From Ignavibacteria bacterium (GTDB lineage: Bacteria > Bacteroidota > Ignavibacteria > Kapaibacteriales > Kapaibacteriaceae), in the NCBI GenBank assembly GCA_013204605.1, contig JABMNI010000071.1, positions 36,876-100,875 of the forward strand: 64,000 bases of DNA. Direction: 5' to 3'. Of this stretch, positions 27,506 to 36,042 are shown one piece after another (position 1 is the stretch's first letter; every line of letters begins with the position of its first letter). A program made the position numbers and the translations under genes. A model generated the notes under the pieces. It was not told the origin of the DNA, did no database searches, and saw nothing but the letters and a program-made list of their open reading frames with translations.

Positions 27506-29167
27506 TTACTGATCTGGTCTGGAATGCCCCGTCAAAATCGCATTATAAGTTACTGGGACCATCATATCAGTAGCCTTCTGAAGGGGTACATCTATCTGCA
27601 AAAGCCTTGATATACGGTCTTTTTCAGTACCAAACCGCACTCTAATCTCTATTTCTAGCAGTTGGTTAATGGTACTAGAATTCTGTCGTAATGTCTTCCA
27701 TACGTCAGATTCGGCAGATTTTTCCGCCTGCTCAATGAATTTTATAGTTACGCCATTTAAGCCATCTTTAGTTGCTTGAATGCGAGCCGTTGCCAAGTTG
27801 TTAAGCTCAGGGAATTTGATGGATTGCATTTCCGTCTCGACGTATTTGAAAAATAAATCCAGCGTTTTTTTAGAGATTGAAAAGTCGAAAGGCAATTCGT
27901 TGAGCACTGCCGAATACTTCGTGGCAAACTTGAATATGGCCCCCGATGAAATCACGTGTCGAACAACCCCAGCATATAATGAGTCCTGAACAATTACATC
28001 GGGTGTTACTCCATTATGGTCTAACACCAATCTTCCATTCGCTGTTCTAAACTCATTCTTATCAAATTGCGGCAGTGCTGCCGTGGGCAAATCGGCCCTC
28101 TGACGCTGAACTAAATAATCAACTTTTTGAACATTTCTACCACTTGGGGTAAAGTACCGCGCGCTGGTAAGCTTTAACGTACCCGCATCAGGTAGCGGGT
28201 GGATAGTCTGGACCAGCCCCTTTCCAAAAGAATTTTCGCCAACAATAATTGCGCGATCTAAATCTTGAAATGCTCCGGCCAGAATTTCACTTGCGCTGGC
28301 GCTGTGACTGTTAATAATTATCGATAGCGGAAGGTTTGGGTAAAGGGGCTCAGAAGTAGTTCGATAATCAGAACGTCTACCGTTTCTTGAAACGGTCGAA
28401 ACAACTAGCGTCCCCTTTGGAAGAAAGTTTTCGGCAATCGAAACTGCTGCGTCGAGCAGTCCGCCTGGGTTATCGCGGAGGTCTATAACGAATGATGTAA
28501 CCTTGCCCATGGCTTGAAGATTGTCGAGCGACTCACGAACGTCTCGCCCCGCACTGCGCGAAAATCTGCTGAGTTTTAGGTAGGCAGTCCCGTTTTTCAT
28601 GAGGTGGTAATACGAGACGTTTTCTACGGGGATGTTGGCGCGCTGAAGTGTTACAACTACTGTGTCGGCCAATCCCAAACGCACAAGTTTTAACACGGCA
28701 GTTGTATTTACCGGACCCTTTGAATATGGTTTTAGATTGCTTGGGTAAACGGTGTCTACTCGGTTTGAATTGATATATGCAAGAACATCTCCAATGCGGA
28801 TGCCCGACTTCTGTGCAGGATAGCCCTCTCGCAGATCAATAATTGTTAGCTGACTATCGCGCATACCAACGGTAAAGCCAAAACCAACGTATTGTCCGTT
28901 GGTTAGCACGTCAATGTCATCGGTATCATCGGTTCGCATATACGTCGAGTACGGATCGAGATACTTCATCATACCTTCAATACCGGCTTCGACCAATGGT
29001 AATGGGTCAATGTCATCAACGTACGTACTGGTGACTTCTTTGAACACATCGCCAAACTTCTGCATAGAAGTTCCAATGCGTTTGTAATCTGTTCCTCCCG
29101 TTTGTGCACTAAGGCTTACGGTGAAAGCTAGGAAGACAAGAGTAGTTATGTTGATTCTGAAATTCAC
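27506..29167 (-). CDS. C-terminal processing peptidase, S41 family
   Basis: A periplasmic or outer-membrane-facing serine protease of the Tsp/CtpA family, 553 residues: signal peptide (MNFRINITTLVFLAFTVSLSAQ), then a PDZ domain (YVGFGFTVGMRDSQLTIIDL, QKSGIRIGDVL, about 90-165). The S41 core follows, with nucleophile Ser in INSHSASASEILAG (about 288-292) and general base Lys in ENSFGKGLVQ (about 315). The GTG start overlaps the glyS stop by four bases (GTGA), so it is coupled to glyS. The C-terminal extension of about 150 residues is typical of Bacteroidota members. Confidence 0.93.
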   Translation of the reverse strand: MNFRINITTLVFLAFTVSLSAQTGGTDYKRIGTSMQKFGDVFKEVTSTYVDDIDPLPLVEAGIEGMMKYLDPYSTYMRTDDTDDIDVLTNGQYVGFGFTVGMRDSQLTIIDLREGYPAQKSGIRIGDVLAYINSNRVDTVYPSNLKPYSKGPVNTTAVLKLVRLGLADTVVVTLQRANIPVENVSYYHLMKNGTAYLKLSRFSRSAGRDVRESLDNLQAMGKVTSFVIDLRDNPGGLLDAAVSIAENFLPKGTLVVSTVSRNGRRSDYRTTSEPLYPNLPLSIIINSHSASASEILAGAFQDLDRAIIVGENSFGKGLVQTIHPLPDAGTLKLTSARYFTPSGRNVQKVDYLVQRQRADLPTAALPQFDKNEFRTANGRLVLDHNGVTPDVIVQDSLYAGVVRHVISSGAIFKFATKYSAVLNELPFDFSISKKTLDLFFKYVETEMQSIKFPELNNLATARIQATKDGLNGVTIKFIEQAEKSAESDVWKTLRQNSSTINQLLEIEIRVRFGTEKDRISRLLQIDVPLQKATDMMVPVTYNAILTGHSRPDQ

Positions 29168-30594
29168 GGTTTCAGTCGACGATGAATTAGGCTAACGAGT
29201 GCATCGATGTTTACACGTTCTTGTTCCATAGAATCGCGGTACCGAATTGTCACAGTGGAATCAGACAACGACTCACCATCAATTGTTACGCAGAATGGGG
29301 TGCCTACTTCATCTTGTCGTCTGTAGCGCCTGCCAATAGCCCCGCTTGTATCGTATTCCGTTCTGAATTCTTTGCGCAGATCATCAAACAATTTCTCAGC
29401 GAACTCCGGCATACCATCTTTATTTACTAACGGAAACACAGCAACCGTTGTTGGTGCAAGTTCGGGCTTAAATCTTAGCACAGTACGAGTCTCCGAGCCT
29501 CCATCCGCATTAGCTACTTCCTCTTCCGAATACGCATCACATAAAAGCGCCATGAACGTCCGAGTTGCTCCGGCCGCAGTTTCAATTACGTATGGCGTGA
29601 ACCTGTCCTTCGTAGCTGTATCTACATACTCAAGTTTCTTCCCAGAAAATTCCTGGTGCTTATTCAAATCAAAATCTGTTCTTGAGTGGATGCCCTCTAT
29701 TTCACCCCATCCAAACGGAAAAGCGTACTCGATATCTTCGGCTGCCGTGGCGTAGTGGGCCATTTTCTGATGTGGTTTTCGTTGCAACGATTCGGCCTTG
29801 ATACCCATCTGCAAGAACCAATTCCAACGCTCTTGACGCCAGTACTCGTACCATTCTTGCTCTTCACCAGGTTTCACGAAAAACTGCATTTCCATTTGTT
29901 CGAATTCTCGAACTCGAAATAAAAAGTTCTTTGTGTTAATCTCGTTTCGGAATGATTTACCGATCTGTGCGATTCCGAAAGGGGGCTTCATGCGAGCCGA
30001 TTCCATGACGTTTTTGAAGTTGACGAAGATTCCTTGAGCGGTTTCCGGACGCAAGAATACCGCGTTGGAGCTATCATCTGTGGGGCCCACAAACGTTTTG
30101 AACATCAGATTGAAATTCCTCACTTCAGTCCAATCTGTGGTTCCGGAAACCGGATCCTTAATCTCGGCATCAATTATAATGCTGTGTAAGTCTTCGTTGG
30201 ATTCAGCCGCAGCTAAACGCGCAGTAATTGTGGCGGCATCGCCGGTTTTGTTCTTTTTGATTAGTCGTTCTATATGCTCTTCAATCAGGTTGTCGGCCCT
30301 GTACCGAGCCTTTGATGTCTTATTGTCGATCATCGGATCAGAGAACTGCTGAATATGCCCCGATGCTTCCCAGGTGCGCGGGTGCATTAGGATAGACGCG
30401 TCAAGACCTACAATGTCCCGACGGTAGGTCATAGACTTCCACCACGCATCCTTAATGTTCCGCATGAGTTCAACGCCAAGGGGACCATAATCCCAACAGC
30501 CATTCAGTCCGCCATAGATTTCTGATGACTGAAACACAAATCCCTTGCGTTTCGACAGTGATAAAATCGCGTCGAGCGTTGCTTTGTTACTCAT
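29164..30594 (-). CDS. glyS: Glycyl-tRNA synthetase (dimeric class II type)
   Basis: Charges tRNA-Gly with glycine. This is the single-chain alpha-2 type (476 residues), not the two-subunit bacterial type. Landmarks: RKGFVFQSSEIYGGLNGCWDYGPLG at the N-terminus in split form, HPRTWEASGH, motif 2 GIAQIGKSFRNEI, and motif 3-like GVNVDLR replaced by the ETAAGATRTFMALL region. The anticodon-binding domain follows (PTTVAVFPLVNKDGMPEFAE, GRRYRRQDEVGTPFCVTID). Translationally coupled with the downstream S41 peptidase. It is divergent from dsbD with about 115 bp between starts. Confidence 0.95.
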   Translation of the reverse strand: MSNKATLDAILSLSKRKGFVFQSSEIYGGLNGCWDYGPLGVELMRNIKDAWWKSMTYRRDIVGLDASILMHPRTWEASGHIQQFSDPMIDNKTSKARYRADNLIEEHIERLIKKNKTGDAATITARLAAAESNEDLHSIIIDAEIKDPVSGTTDWTEVRNFNLMFKTFVGPTDDSSNAVFLRPETAQGIFVNFKNVMESARMKPPFGIAQIGKSFRNEINTKNFLFRVREFEQMEMQFFVKPGEEQEWYEYWRQERWNWFLQMGIKAESLQRKPHQKMAHYATAAEDIEYAFPFGWGEIEGIHSRTDFDLNKHQEFSGKKLEYVDTATKDRFTPYVIETAAGATRTFMALLCDAYSEEEVANADGGSETRTVLRFKPELAPTTVAVFPLVNKDGMPEFAEKLFDDLRKEFRTEYDTSGAIGRRYRRQDEVGTPFCVTIDGESLSDSTVTIRYRDSMEQERVNIDALVSLIHRRLKP

Positions 30595-30709
30595 AAATAT
30601 TCGATGGGGTTGGATGGACTTCCAGTGAGGACAAAGATACGAATTGACTGTGTGCTTCGTATGTTAGGAGGTTTTGTGATAACAACTGACAATAGTCCAA
30701 GAATTGACA

Positions 30710-32743
30710 ATGCTAAGTTTAAAAAAATCGCGCTCCATTTTCTCGATAATTCTTTTACTTATGATGCTCTGCCATGTGGCGTTGACGGCGCAGCAGGGTA
30801 GAGACCATATTACATTCCAAAAACCGCCAGTTTACAAGGTTACTGCGGGTGATTCAATCACCATTGTAATTAAGTCAAAAATTGACAAGCATTGGCATAC
30901 GTATGGTCTGAAAAGGGTAGTTGGCGCCGATGGATTTGGCCCCGAACCAACGGTGTTAACGGTGTCTGGCAAGGACGTTGCAAAGAGGATTGGCAAAACC
31001 TCGTCAACAAAGGGTCATGTGAAGTACGATTCTACTTGGGGAGCAAGCGTAGAAGACCTTTCCGGCAACGTAGAATTCATGGTCCCCGTTCGGATTCTTT
31101 CAACGTTGAAAAAAGGAACGTATAAGGCCGAGGTAAAGGTTGAATTTCAGATGTGCGATACAACATCATGTCTGGCACCAGATGACCTGACTATCCCCGT
31201 AGAAATAAACGTTGTTTCCGAAGCTGATCCGAAAGCTTCGATACCAGTTGATGTAGAAACTCCCGACGATAGTCAGCTAGGCAACGGAACTGCAGCCACA
31301 GGAACCGCAGGAGCAAACTCCGCAATTGTGAGCTCCGATTCCGGAAATGCCGACGCTGCTATAGATTCTCAAAGTGAAATTGGAGCCGAAACAGAGAAGG
31401 GTCTGTGGAGCTTCTTTCTGTATGCCATGGGTGTTGGATTTTTAGCATTGCTTACGCCATGTGTATTTCCAATGATTCCAATTACGGTATCATTTTTCAC
31501 AAAACGATCGGAGAAAAACCGAGCGCGGTCGCTGCGCGACGCATTGTTGTTTACGGTCGGCATTATTTCAACGTTTACCATTGTCGGACTTTTGGCGTCG
31601 CTGGTATTTGGCGAATCGGCACTGCAAGACCTGTCAGCTAACGGATACTTAAATCTTGGAATCGGTTTGTTGTTTATCATTCTTGCTTTCAATTTGTTTG
31701 GCGCATTTGAAATTCAAGTTCCGATTTCCATTCTAAATAAATTGAACAAGAAATCTCAAGGTTCAGGAATTGCCGCCGTGTTCTTAATGGGATTTACGTT
31801 CAGTCTAACATCATTTACATGTACGGCTCCATTTGTTAGCACGGCACTTACCCTCACAGCTAAAGAGGGCGTGAGTTTAGCTCCAACAGTTGGGATGTTA
31901 GGGTTTTCTACCGCATTTGCACTTCCATTTTTTTTCCTAGCGCTCTTCCCCTCACTCCTAGTGGCTCTTCCAAGGGCAGGGGGCTGGATGAACAATCTAA
32001 AAGTTGTAATGGGTTTTCTGGAAATTGCTGCCGCAATTAAATTTATCAGTACGGCAGAATTTGTTTGGAACTGGGGAGTGCTACCACGCGAGCCGTTCTT
32101 GGCTATATGGTCGGCAGTCTGTTTATTGATTGCGTTATATATCCTTGGCGTGTTTCACATGAAGTTAGACTCGGTGGTGGAACGCGTTAGTGCTATTCGT
32201 GCAGTTTTTGCAACAATCTTTGTAACCATGTCTATCTGGTTTATGGCGGGCATGCTGGGAAAGCCCCTTCCCGCAGATATCGAGGCATTGTTACCGCCGG
32301 ACAACTATAATGAAATCATTAACGGAACGGTTGGAACCTCGAGTCCCACTAAGGCGGGGATTGATTTTCTGGGAACAGAAAAACCGACTGATGAGCTAAC
32401 CTGGTTGTCAAATTTAGACGAAGCCAAGGCAATTGCACTTAAGACAAACAAATCGATTTTTATTGATTTCACAGGGTTCGCCTGCGTGAACTGCAGATGG
32501 ATGGAAAAATTTATGTTTCCTAAGGAAACTGTTCGGCAACGCTTTAAGCAAATGATTCTGGTGCAGTTGTATACGGATAGAAAAACCGAGCCCTACGTTA
32601 CCAACCAGAATATTATGAAATCATACGGTCCGGTTGCTAACCCTATGTACGTGTTGCTAACACCCGAGGGCAAGTATATTGCGCAAAAGGGATACACGCG
32701 TGATGAACAGTTGTTTCTGAGTTTCCTCGATCAAGCGTTGTAG
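30710..32743 (+). CDS. dsbD: Thiol:disulfide interchange protein DsbD
   Basis: Moves electrons from cytosolic thioredoxin across the inner membrane to periplasmic thiol partners. From the ATG at 30710 (a TTG at 30704 adds two residues) the order is: signal peptide (SIFSIILLLMMLCHVALTAQ); an N-terminal DsbD-alpha/DUF255-type beta domain (KHWHTYG... MCDTTSCLAPDD with its CxxxxxC pair); a hydrophobic core of about eight helices with conserved Cys residues (LLTPCVFPMIPI and TFTCTAPFV); and a C-terminal thioredoxin domain with C592-V-N-C595. The 677-residue length fits the family. The GNAT gene follows 2 bases later. Confidence 0.93.
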   Translation: MLSLKKSRSIFSIILLLMMLCHVALTAQQGRDHITFQKPPVYKVTAGDSITIVIKSKIDKHWHTYGLKRVVGADGFGPEPTVLTVSGKDVAKRIGKTSSTKGHVKYDSTWGASVEDLSGNVEFMVPVRILSTLKKGTYKAEVKVEFQMCDTTSCLAPDDLTIPVEINVVSEADPKASIPVDVETPDDSQLGNGTAATGTAGANSAIVSSDSGNADAAIDSQSEIGAETEKGLWSFFLYAMGVGFLALLTPCVFPMIPITVSFFTKRSEKNRARSLRDALLFTVGIISTFTIVGLLASLVFGESALQDLSANGYLNLGIGLLFIILAFNLFGAFEIQVPISILNKLNKKSQGSGIAAVFLMGFTFSLTSFTCTAPFVSTALTLTAKEGVSLAPTVGMLGFSTAFALPFFFLALFPSLLVALPRAGGWMNNLKVVMGFLEIAAAIKFISTAEFVWNWGVLPREPFLAIWSAVCLLIALYILGVFHMKLDSVVERVSAIRAVFATIFVTMSIWFMAGMLGKPLPADIEALLPPDNYNEIINGTVGTSSPTKAGIDFLGTEKPTDELTWLSNLDEAKAIALKTNKSIFIDFTGFACVNCRWMEKFMFPKETVRQRFKQMILVQLYTDRKTEPYVTNQNIMKSYGPVANPMYVLLTPEGKYIAQKGYTRDEQLFLSFLDQAL

Positions 32744-32745
32744 AA

Positions 32746-33201
32746 ATGTCTGCTACTGAAATTATTCAGCTAACACCTGACCGGTTCTCTGATTTTATCG
32801 ATCTGGTGTTTGCACTTGCGGAGTACGAAAAGTTAGATGCGCCTAATGCCGCGGCTGTAGAACGTTTGTATAAAGATGCATTTTCTAAAAACCCTCGTTA
32901 TGAAGCCTTCCTTGCCTTTAACGGGGGCAAGCCCGCCGGATACGCAATTATATTTGAAACCTATTCCTCGTTTTTGGCTAAGCCAACATTGTACCTGGAA
33001 GATTTGTTTGTGTTGGAAGAGTGTAGGGGGCTAGGTGTTGGCGGTGTTTTGTTTAACCACGTAAAACAAATTGGGGCACAACGGGGGTGCGGCCGCATGG
33101 ATTGGCAGGTGCTAGATTGGAACAAAATCGCTATCGATTTTTACAAGCACAAAAACGCAACGTGGCTGAAGGAATGGCACACGTATAGAATTACGTTCTA
33201 G
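32746..33201 (+). CDS. GNAT family N-acetyltransferase
   Basis: A 151-residue acetyl-CoA-dependent acyltransferase. The acetyl-CoA loop is ECRGLGVGGVLF, preceded by the beta-4 strand YLEDLFVLE. The C-terminal LDWNKIAIDFYKHKNATWLKEWHTYRI is characteristic of the diamine N-acetyltransferase (SAT-like) branch, so a polyamine or amino-acid substrate is plausible (inference). It lies 2 bases after dsbD and converges with panC. Confidence 0.9.
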   Translation: MSATEIIQLTPDRFSDFIDLVFALAEYEKLDAPNAAAVERLYKDAFSKNPRYEAFLAFNGGKPAGYAIIFETYSSFLAKPTLYLEDLFVLEECRGLGVGGVLFNHVKQIGAQRGCGRMDWQVLDWNKIAIDFYKHKNATWLKEWHTYRITF

Positions 33202-33229
33202 CCGACTGAGTTTTTCTCTCCAAACTTGT

Positions 33230-34099
33230 TTACAAATTGAGCGGAACGTTGAACAAGCAATTGTCGACCAAACGCGTTGCGCCCATTCTAACGGCGATTA
33301 ATAAAACAGCACCCTGTTCTGCGTCCACCACCTGCATCGACGATAGCGTATATGGGTCCGCACACACCGCGTATTCAATTTTTAATCCAGTCACGTTTTT
33401 CAGCATTTGCTTCATTACATCCTCAACTTCGGCCGTGGTTACTTGTTTCGAAGCCGAATCAAGAAGCCCCTTACCGGCCAGCAGTGCTCCGTAAATAATG
33501 GCAGCGTCTTGACGCTCTTCCTCAGTTAAGTTTTTATTCCTGGAGCTCATTGCTAACCCATTTGACTCTCGTAAGGTGGGCATTATCGATATTCTAACCG
33601 GGATTAAAAGGTCTCGCACCATATTTCTGACCACCAAGGTCTGTTGGTAGTCTTTTTGGCCAAAGAAGGCTTCGTGGGGCATCATTGCGTTCAAAAGCTT
33701 GCATACCACCGTGGCAACGCCCAAAAAGTGACCCGGACGCTGGGTGCCCTCTAACGCATCGGCGATTTTTCCGACATGAATCTCCGTTGAATACCCTCCA
33801 GGATACATCTCAGCAATAGTAGGTGCAAACACGTGTGTGCCGCCATTGTCGCCGATAACTTGAATGTCGTGTTCGAGAGAACGGGTATACGTTGCAAAAT
33901 CTTCCGTCGGGCCAAATTGCGTTGGGTTAACAAACACCGATACAAAAGTTGCCGAGTGTTTGCTAGCCGACTCAGCAATAAGGCTGGCATGACCCGCGTG
34001 CAGCGCTCCCATGGTGGGTACACAGCCAATGGTGCGGTTTGCCAAACGCATTTCCATCGACAATTCTTGCATTTCCGCTACACTAGTTATCACTTGCAT
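33230..34099 (-). CDS. panC: Pantothenate synthetase (pantoate-beta-alanine ligase)
   Basis: Joins pantoate and beta-alanine with ATP, the last step of pantothenate (CoA precursor) synthesis. Diagnostic segments are VPTMGALHAGHASLI (HIGH-like ATP motif), FVNPTQFGPTEDFATYTR, FFGQKDYQQTLVVRNMV and RESNGLAMSSRNKNL (KMSKS-like). The 289-residue length is standard. It is a single minus-strand gene between two plus-strand genes. It carries one copy of the AAGCCCCTT word at 33464. Confidence 0.96.
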   Translation of the reverse strand: MQVITSVAEMQELSMEMRLANRTIGCVPTMGALHAGHASLIAESASKHSATFVSVFVNPTQFGPTEDFATYTRSLEHDIQVIGDNGGTHVFAPTIAEMYPGGYSTEIHVGKIADALEGTQRPGHFLGVATVVCKLLNAMMPHEAFFGQKDYQQTLVVRNMVRDLLIPVRISIMPTLRESNGLAMSSRNKNLTEEERQDAAIIYGALLAGKGLLDSASKQVTTAEVEDVMKQMLKNVTGLKIEYAVCADPYTLSSMQVVDAEQGAVLLIAVRMGATRLVDNCLFNVPLNL

Positions 34100-34169
34100 G
34101 TCACACTCTCCAATGATTCTGCCACGAAGTTACTGATAGGTTTTTTGTGACTGAAATCTTAGATAGTAT

Positions 34170-34949
34170 ATGACATTGTTTTCAATTCGATTTTTAGTAG
34201 GTACAGCGCTTTTGTTAACGGCGAGTTCGCTCTGCCATGGGCAAACGTTGCGCCCGACGTTTGGAATTGATGACACCACCGACGTTATCGACCACCACCG
34301 TTTCGACTCGCTGTGGAACGCCAACCTGCAGCACGGTAAAATCAACACGCGCGGAATATTTTCAGATGCGTACTCGAGCTACAGGGATGCTTTGAAAGGG
34401 GCTTACCCAGACGGATTTCTGCCCGATTCGAGATTTGCGTTCTGGGTAAATGCATACCTAGCGTGTCTGTACCAAGTGATTCATAAAAAAGTTGGCTATA
34501 GGTCGACAGTCTGGGATTCAACGTTTTTAACTCGCGATACTTTCCTGGTGGCGCACAAACCGCATACGCTCAAAGCCATGCAAGACTCCGTGCTGAATGT
34601 GTCGAGAACTGTGCGTGCGGCAGTGTTTTTCTGCTCTGGGAGTTCCACATCGCCCCCTTTCCCAAATCATGCGGGGTTTGCCAAAACAATTCGAAGACTT
34701 ATGAGGGATATGATGCGGCGGGTGTGTCGAAGTGAAAAATTTTTACTGTTCGATCCGGCTGGAGGCGTGCTGCAATTGGCGGCTTTTTTTGAGCGTTACG
34801 ATGGTCCAATGCGGACTGAAGCTAGATCTGTAGCCCAATTTGTGCTGCCGTACTTGACCGAAGCGGTGGCGGCGCAGCTGGCGTTGCGAATATCTACCGT
34901 GTCGGTTATATACTCCAACCGCATCGAAACTTGGAGGAGGGCACGCTAA
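34170..34949 (+). CDS. DUF547 domain secreted protein
   Basis: A 259-residue protein with a signal peptide (MTLFSIRFLVGTALLLTASSLCHG) and the DUF547 core: HRFDSLWNANLQHGKINTRG, RFAFWVNAYLACLYQVIHK (the conserved N-A-Y segment), and HKPHTLKAMQDSVL. The family resembles transglutaminase/papain folds and is frequent in Bacteroidota envelopes. The central IRAAIFFCSxSSPP-type motif is visible as VRAAVFFCSGSSTSPPF. Function unknown. It is divergent from panC and 27 bases upstream of ilvE. Confidence 0.85.
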   Translation: MTLFSIRFLVGTALLLTASSLCHGQTLRPTFGIDDTTDVIDHHRFDSLWNANLQHGKINTRGIFSDAYSSYRDALKGAYPDGFLPDSRFAFWVNAYLACLYQVIHKKVGYRSTVWDSTFLTRDTFLVAHKPHTLKAMQDSVLNVSRTVRAAVFFCSGSSTSPPFPNHAGFAKTIRRLMRDMMRRVCRSEKFLLFDPAGGVLQLAAFFERYDGPMRTEARSVAQFVLPYLTEAVAAQLALRISTVSVIYSNRIETWRRAR

Positions 34950-34976
34950 CTAGTGTAGTTCCCGTAAATTTGCACA

Positions 34977-36029
34977 ATGACTATTCCAATCGATAGAAAC
35001 CCGAACCCCAATGTAGATGCCCTTGCCGTTGAAGCTGGCAAGGTGAGTAATGTGCATAGCGATCACATGTTTATCGCAGAATACGCCCAGGGTGAGTGGC
35101 GGAAGGCTCGTGTGCAGGCGTTCAGACCCATTCCGCTGTCGCCTTTGGCGCTCGGACTGCATTACGCACAAATTGTATTTGAGGGTATGAAGGCATACCG
35201 TCAGGTTTCTGGCGAAGTTGCCGTTTTCCGTATGGAGCGTCACCACGATAGATTTAACAAATCGCTGGTTAGAATGTGTATGCCCACGGTTTCGTACGAA
35301 TTGTATTCGGAAGCAATTCGCGAGTTGCTGAAGACGGACAAGGATTGGGTACCGCCCGGACCCGAGGCGGCGTTTTATTTACGACCGTTTATGATTGCAA
35401 CCGAAGAAAGAATGGGTCTGCATGAATCTCGAGAATTCATGTTCATGGTGGTGGGAGGTCCGTTCAAACCCATCTACACCCGACCGCTAAAAGTAAAAGT
35501 TGAGGTAGAGTTTTCGCGTGCCGCCTCTGGCGGTGTTGGTGCCGCAAAGTGCGCCGGTAATTATGCTGGTGCAATGTATCCAACACGTTTAGCGCACGAA
35601 CAGGGTTTTGACCAAGTTATTTGGACCGATTCTGTGAACCACACAAGAGTGGAAGAATCAGGCACAATGAACCTTGGCTTTGTGATTAATGGAAAAGTTG
35701 TGACGCCGGCATTGACAGATACTATCTTAGATGGCGTTACTCGCATTTCCATTTTACAAATTGCCGCCGATTTGGGTTATGATGTTGAAGAGCGTGTAAT
35801 CACGGTGCAAGAAATTCTTGAAGGAGTGCGGGATGGTAGTGTTTCGGAGGCTTTTGGAATGGGCACGGCAGCATCGGTTGCACCCATTGGCATGATAGCT
35901 TTTGGCGATGAACAAATCGAACTTTCCGATACCAATCAAACGGTGGCGTCACAAATCAAGCGCCAACTAAATGGAATTAGATACGGAGAACTAGCCGATC
36001 CTCGCGAGTGGATGTATCGAATAGAGTAA
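34977..36029 (+). CDS. ilvE: Branched-chain amino acid aminotransferase
   Basis: PLP-dependent transaminase for leucine, isoleucine and valine. At 350 residues it belongs to the longer, eukaryote-like BCAT subgroup. Features: LSPLALGLHYAQIVFEGMKAY, the PLP-lysine segment GVGAAKCAGNYAGAM (around residue 195), the phosphate-binding VEESGTMNLGFVING, and TPALTDTILDGVTRISI. The late GMGTAASVAPIG loop binds the cofactor phosphate. It is 13 bases before recG on the same strand, probably one transcript. Confidence 0.95.
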   Translation: MTIPIDRNPNPNVDALAVEAGKVSNVHSDHMFIAEYAQGEWRKARVQAFRPIPLSPLALGLHYAQIVFEGMKAYRQVSGEVAVFRMERHHDRFNKSLVRMCMPTVSYELYSEAIRELLKTDKDWVPPGPEAAFYLRPFMIATEERMGLHESREFMFMVVGGPFKPIYTRPLKVKVEVEFSRAASGGVGAAKCAGNYAGAMYPTRLAHEQGFDQVIWTDSVNHTRVEESGTMNLGFVINGKVVTPALTDTILDGVTRISILQIAADLGYDVEERVITVQEILEGVRDGSVSEAFGMGTAASVAPIGMIAFGDEQIELSDTNQTVASQIKRQLNGIRYGELADPREWMYRIE

Positions 36030-36042
36030 TTGACCATCCACT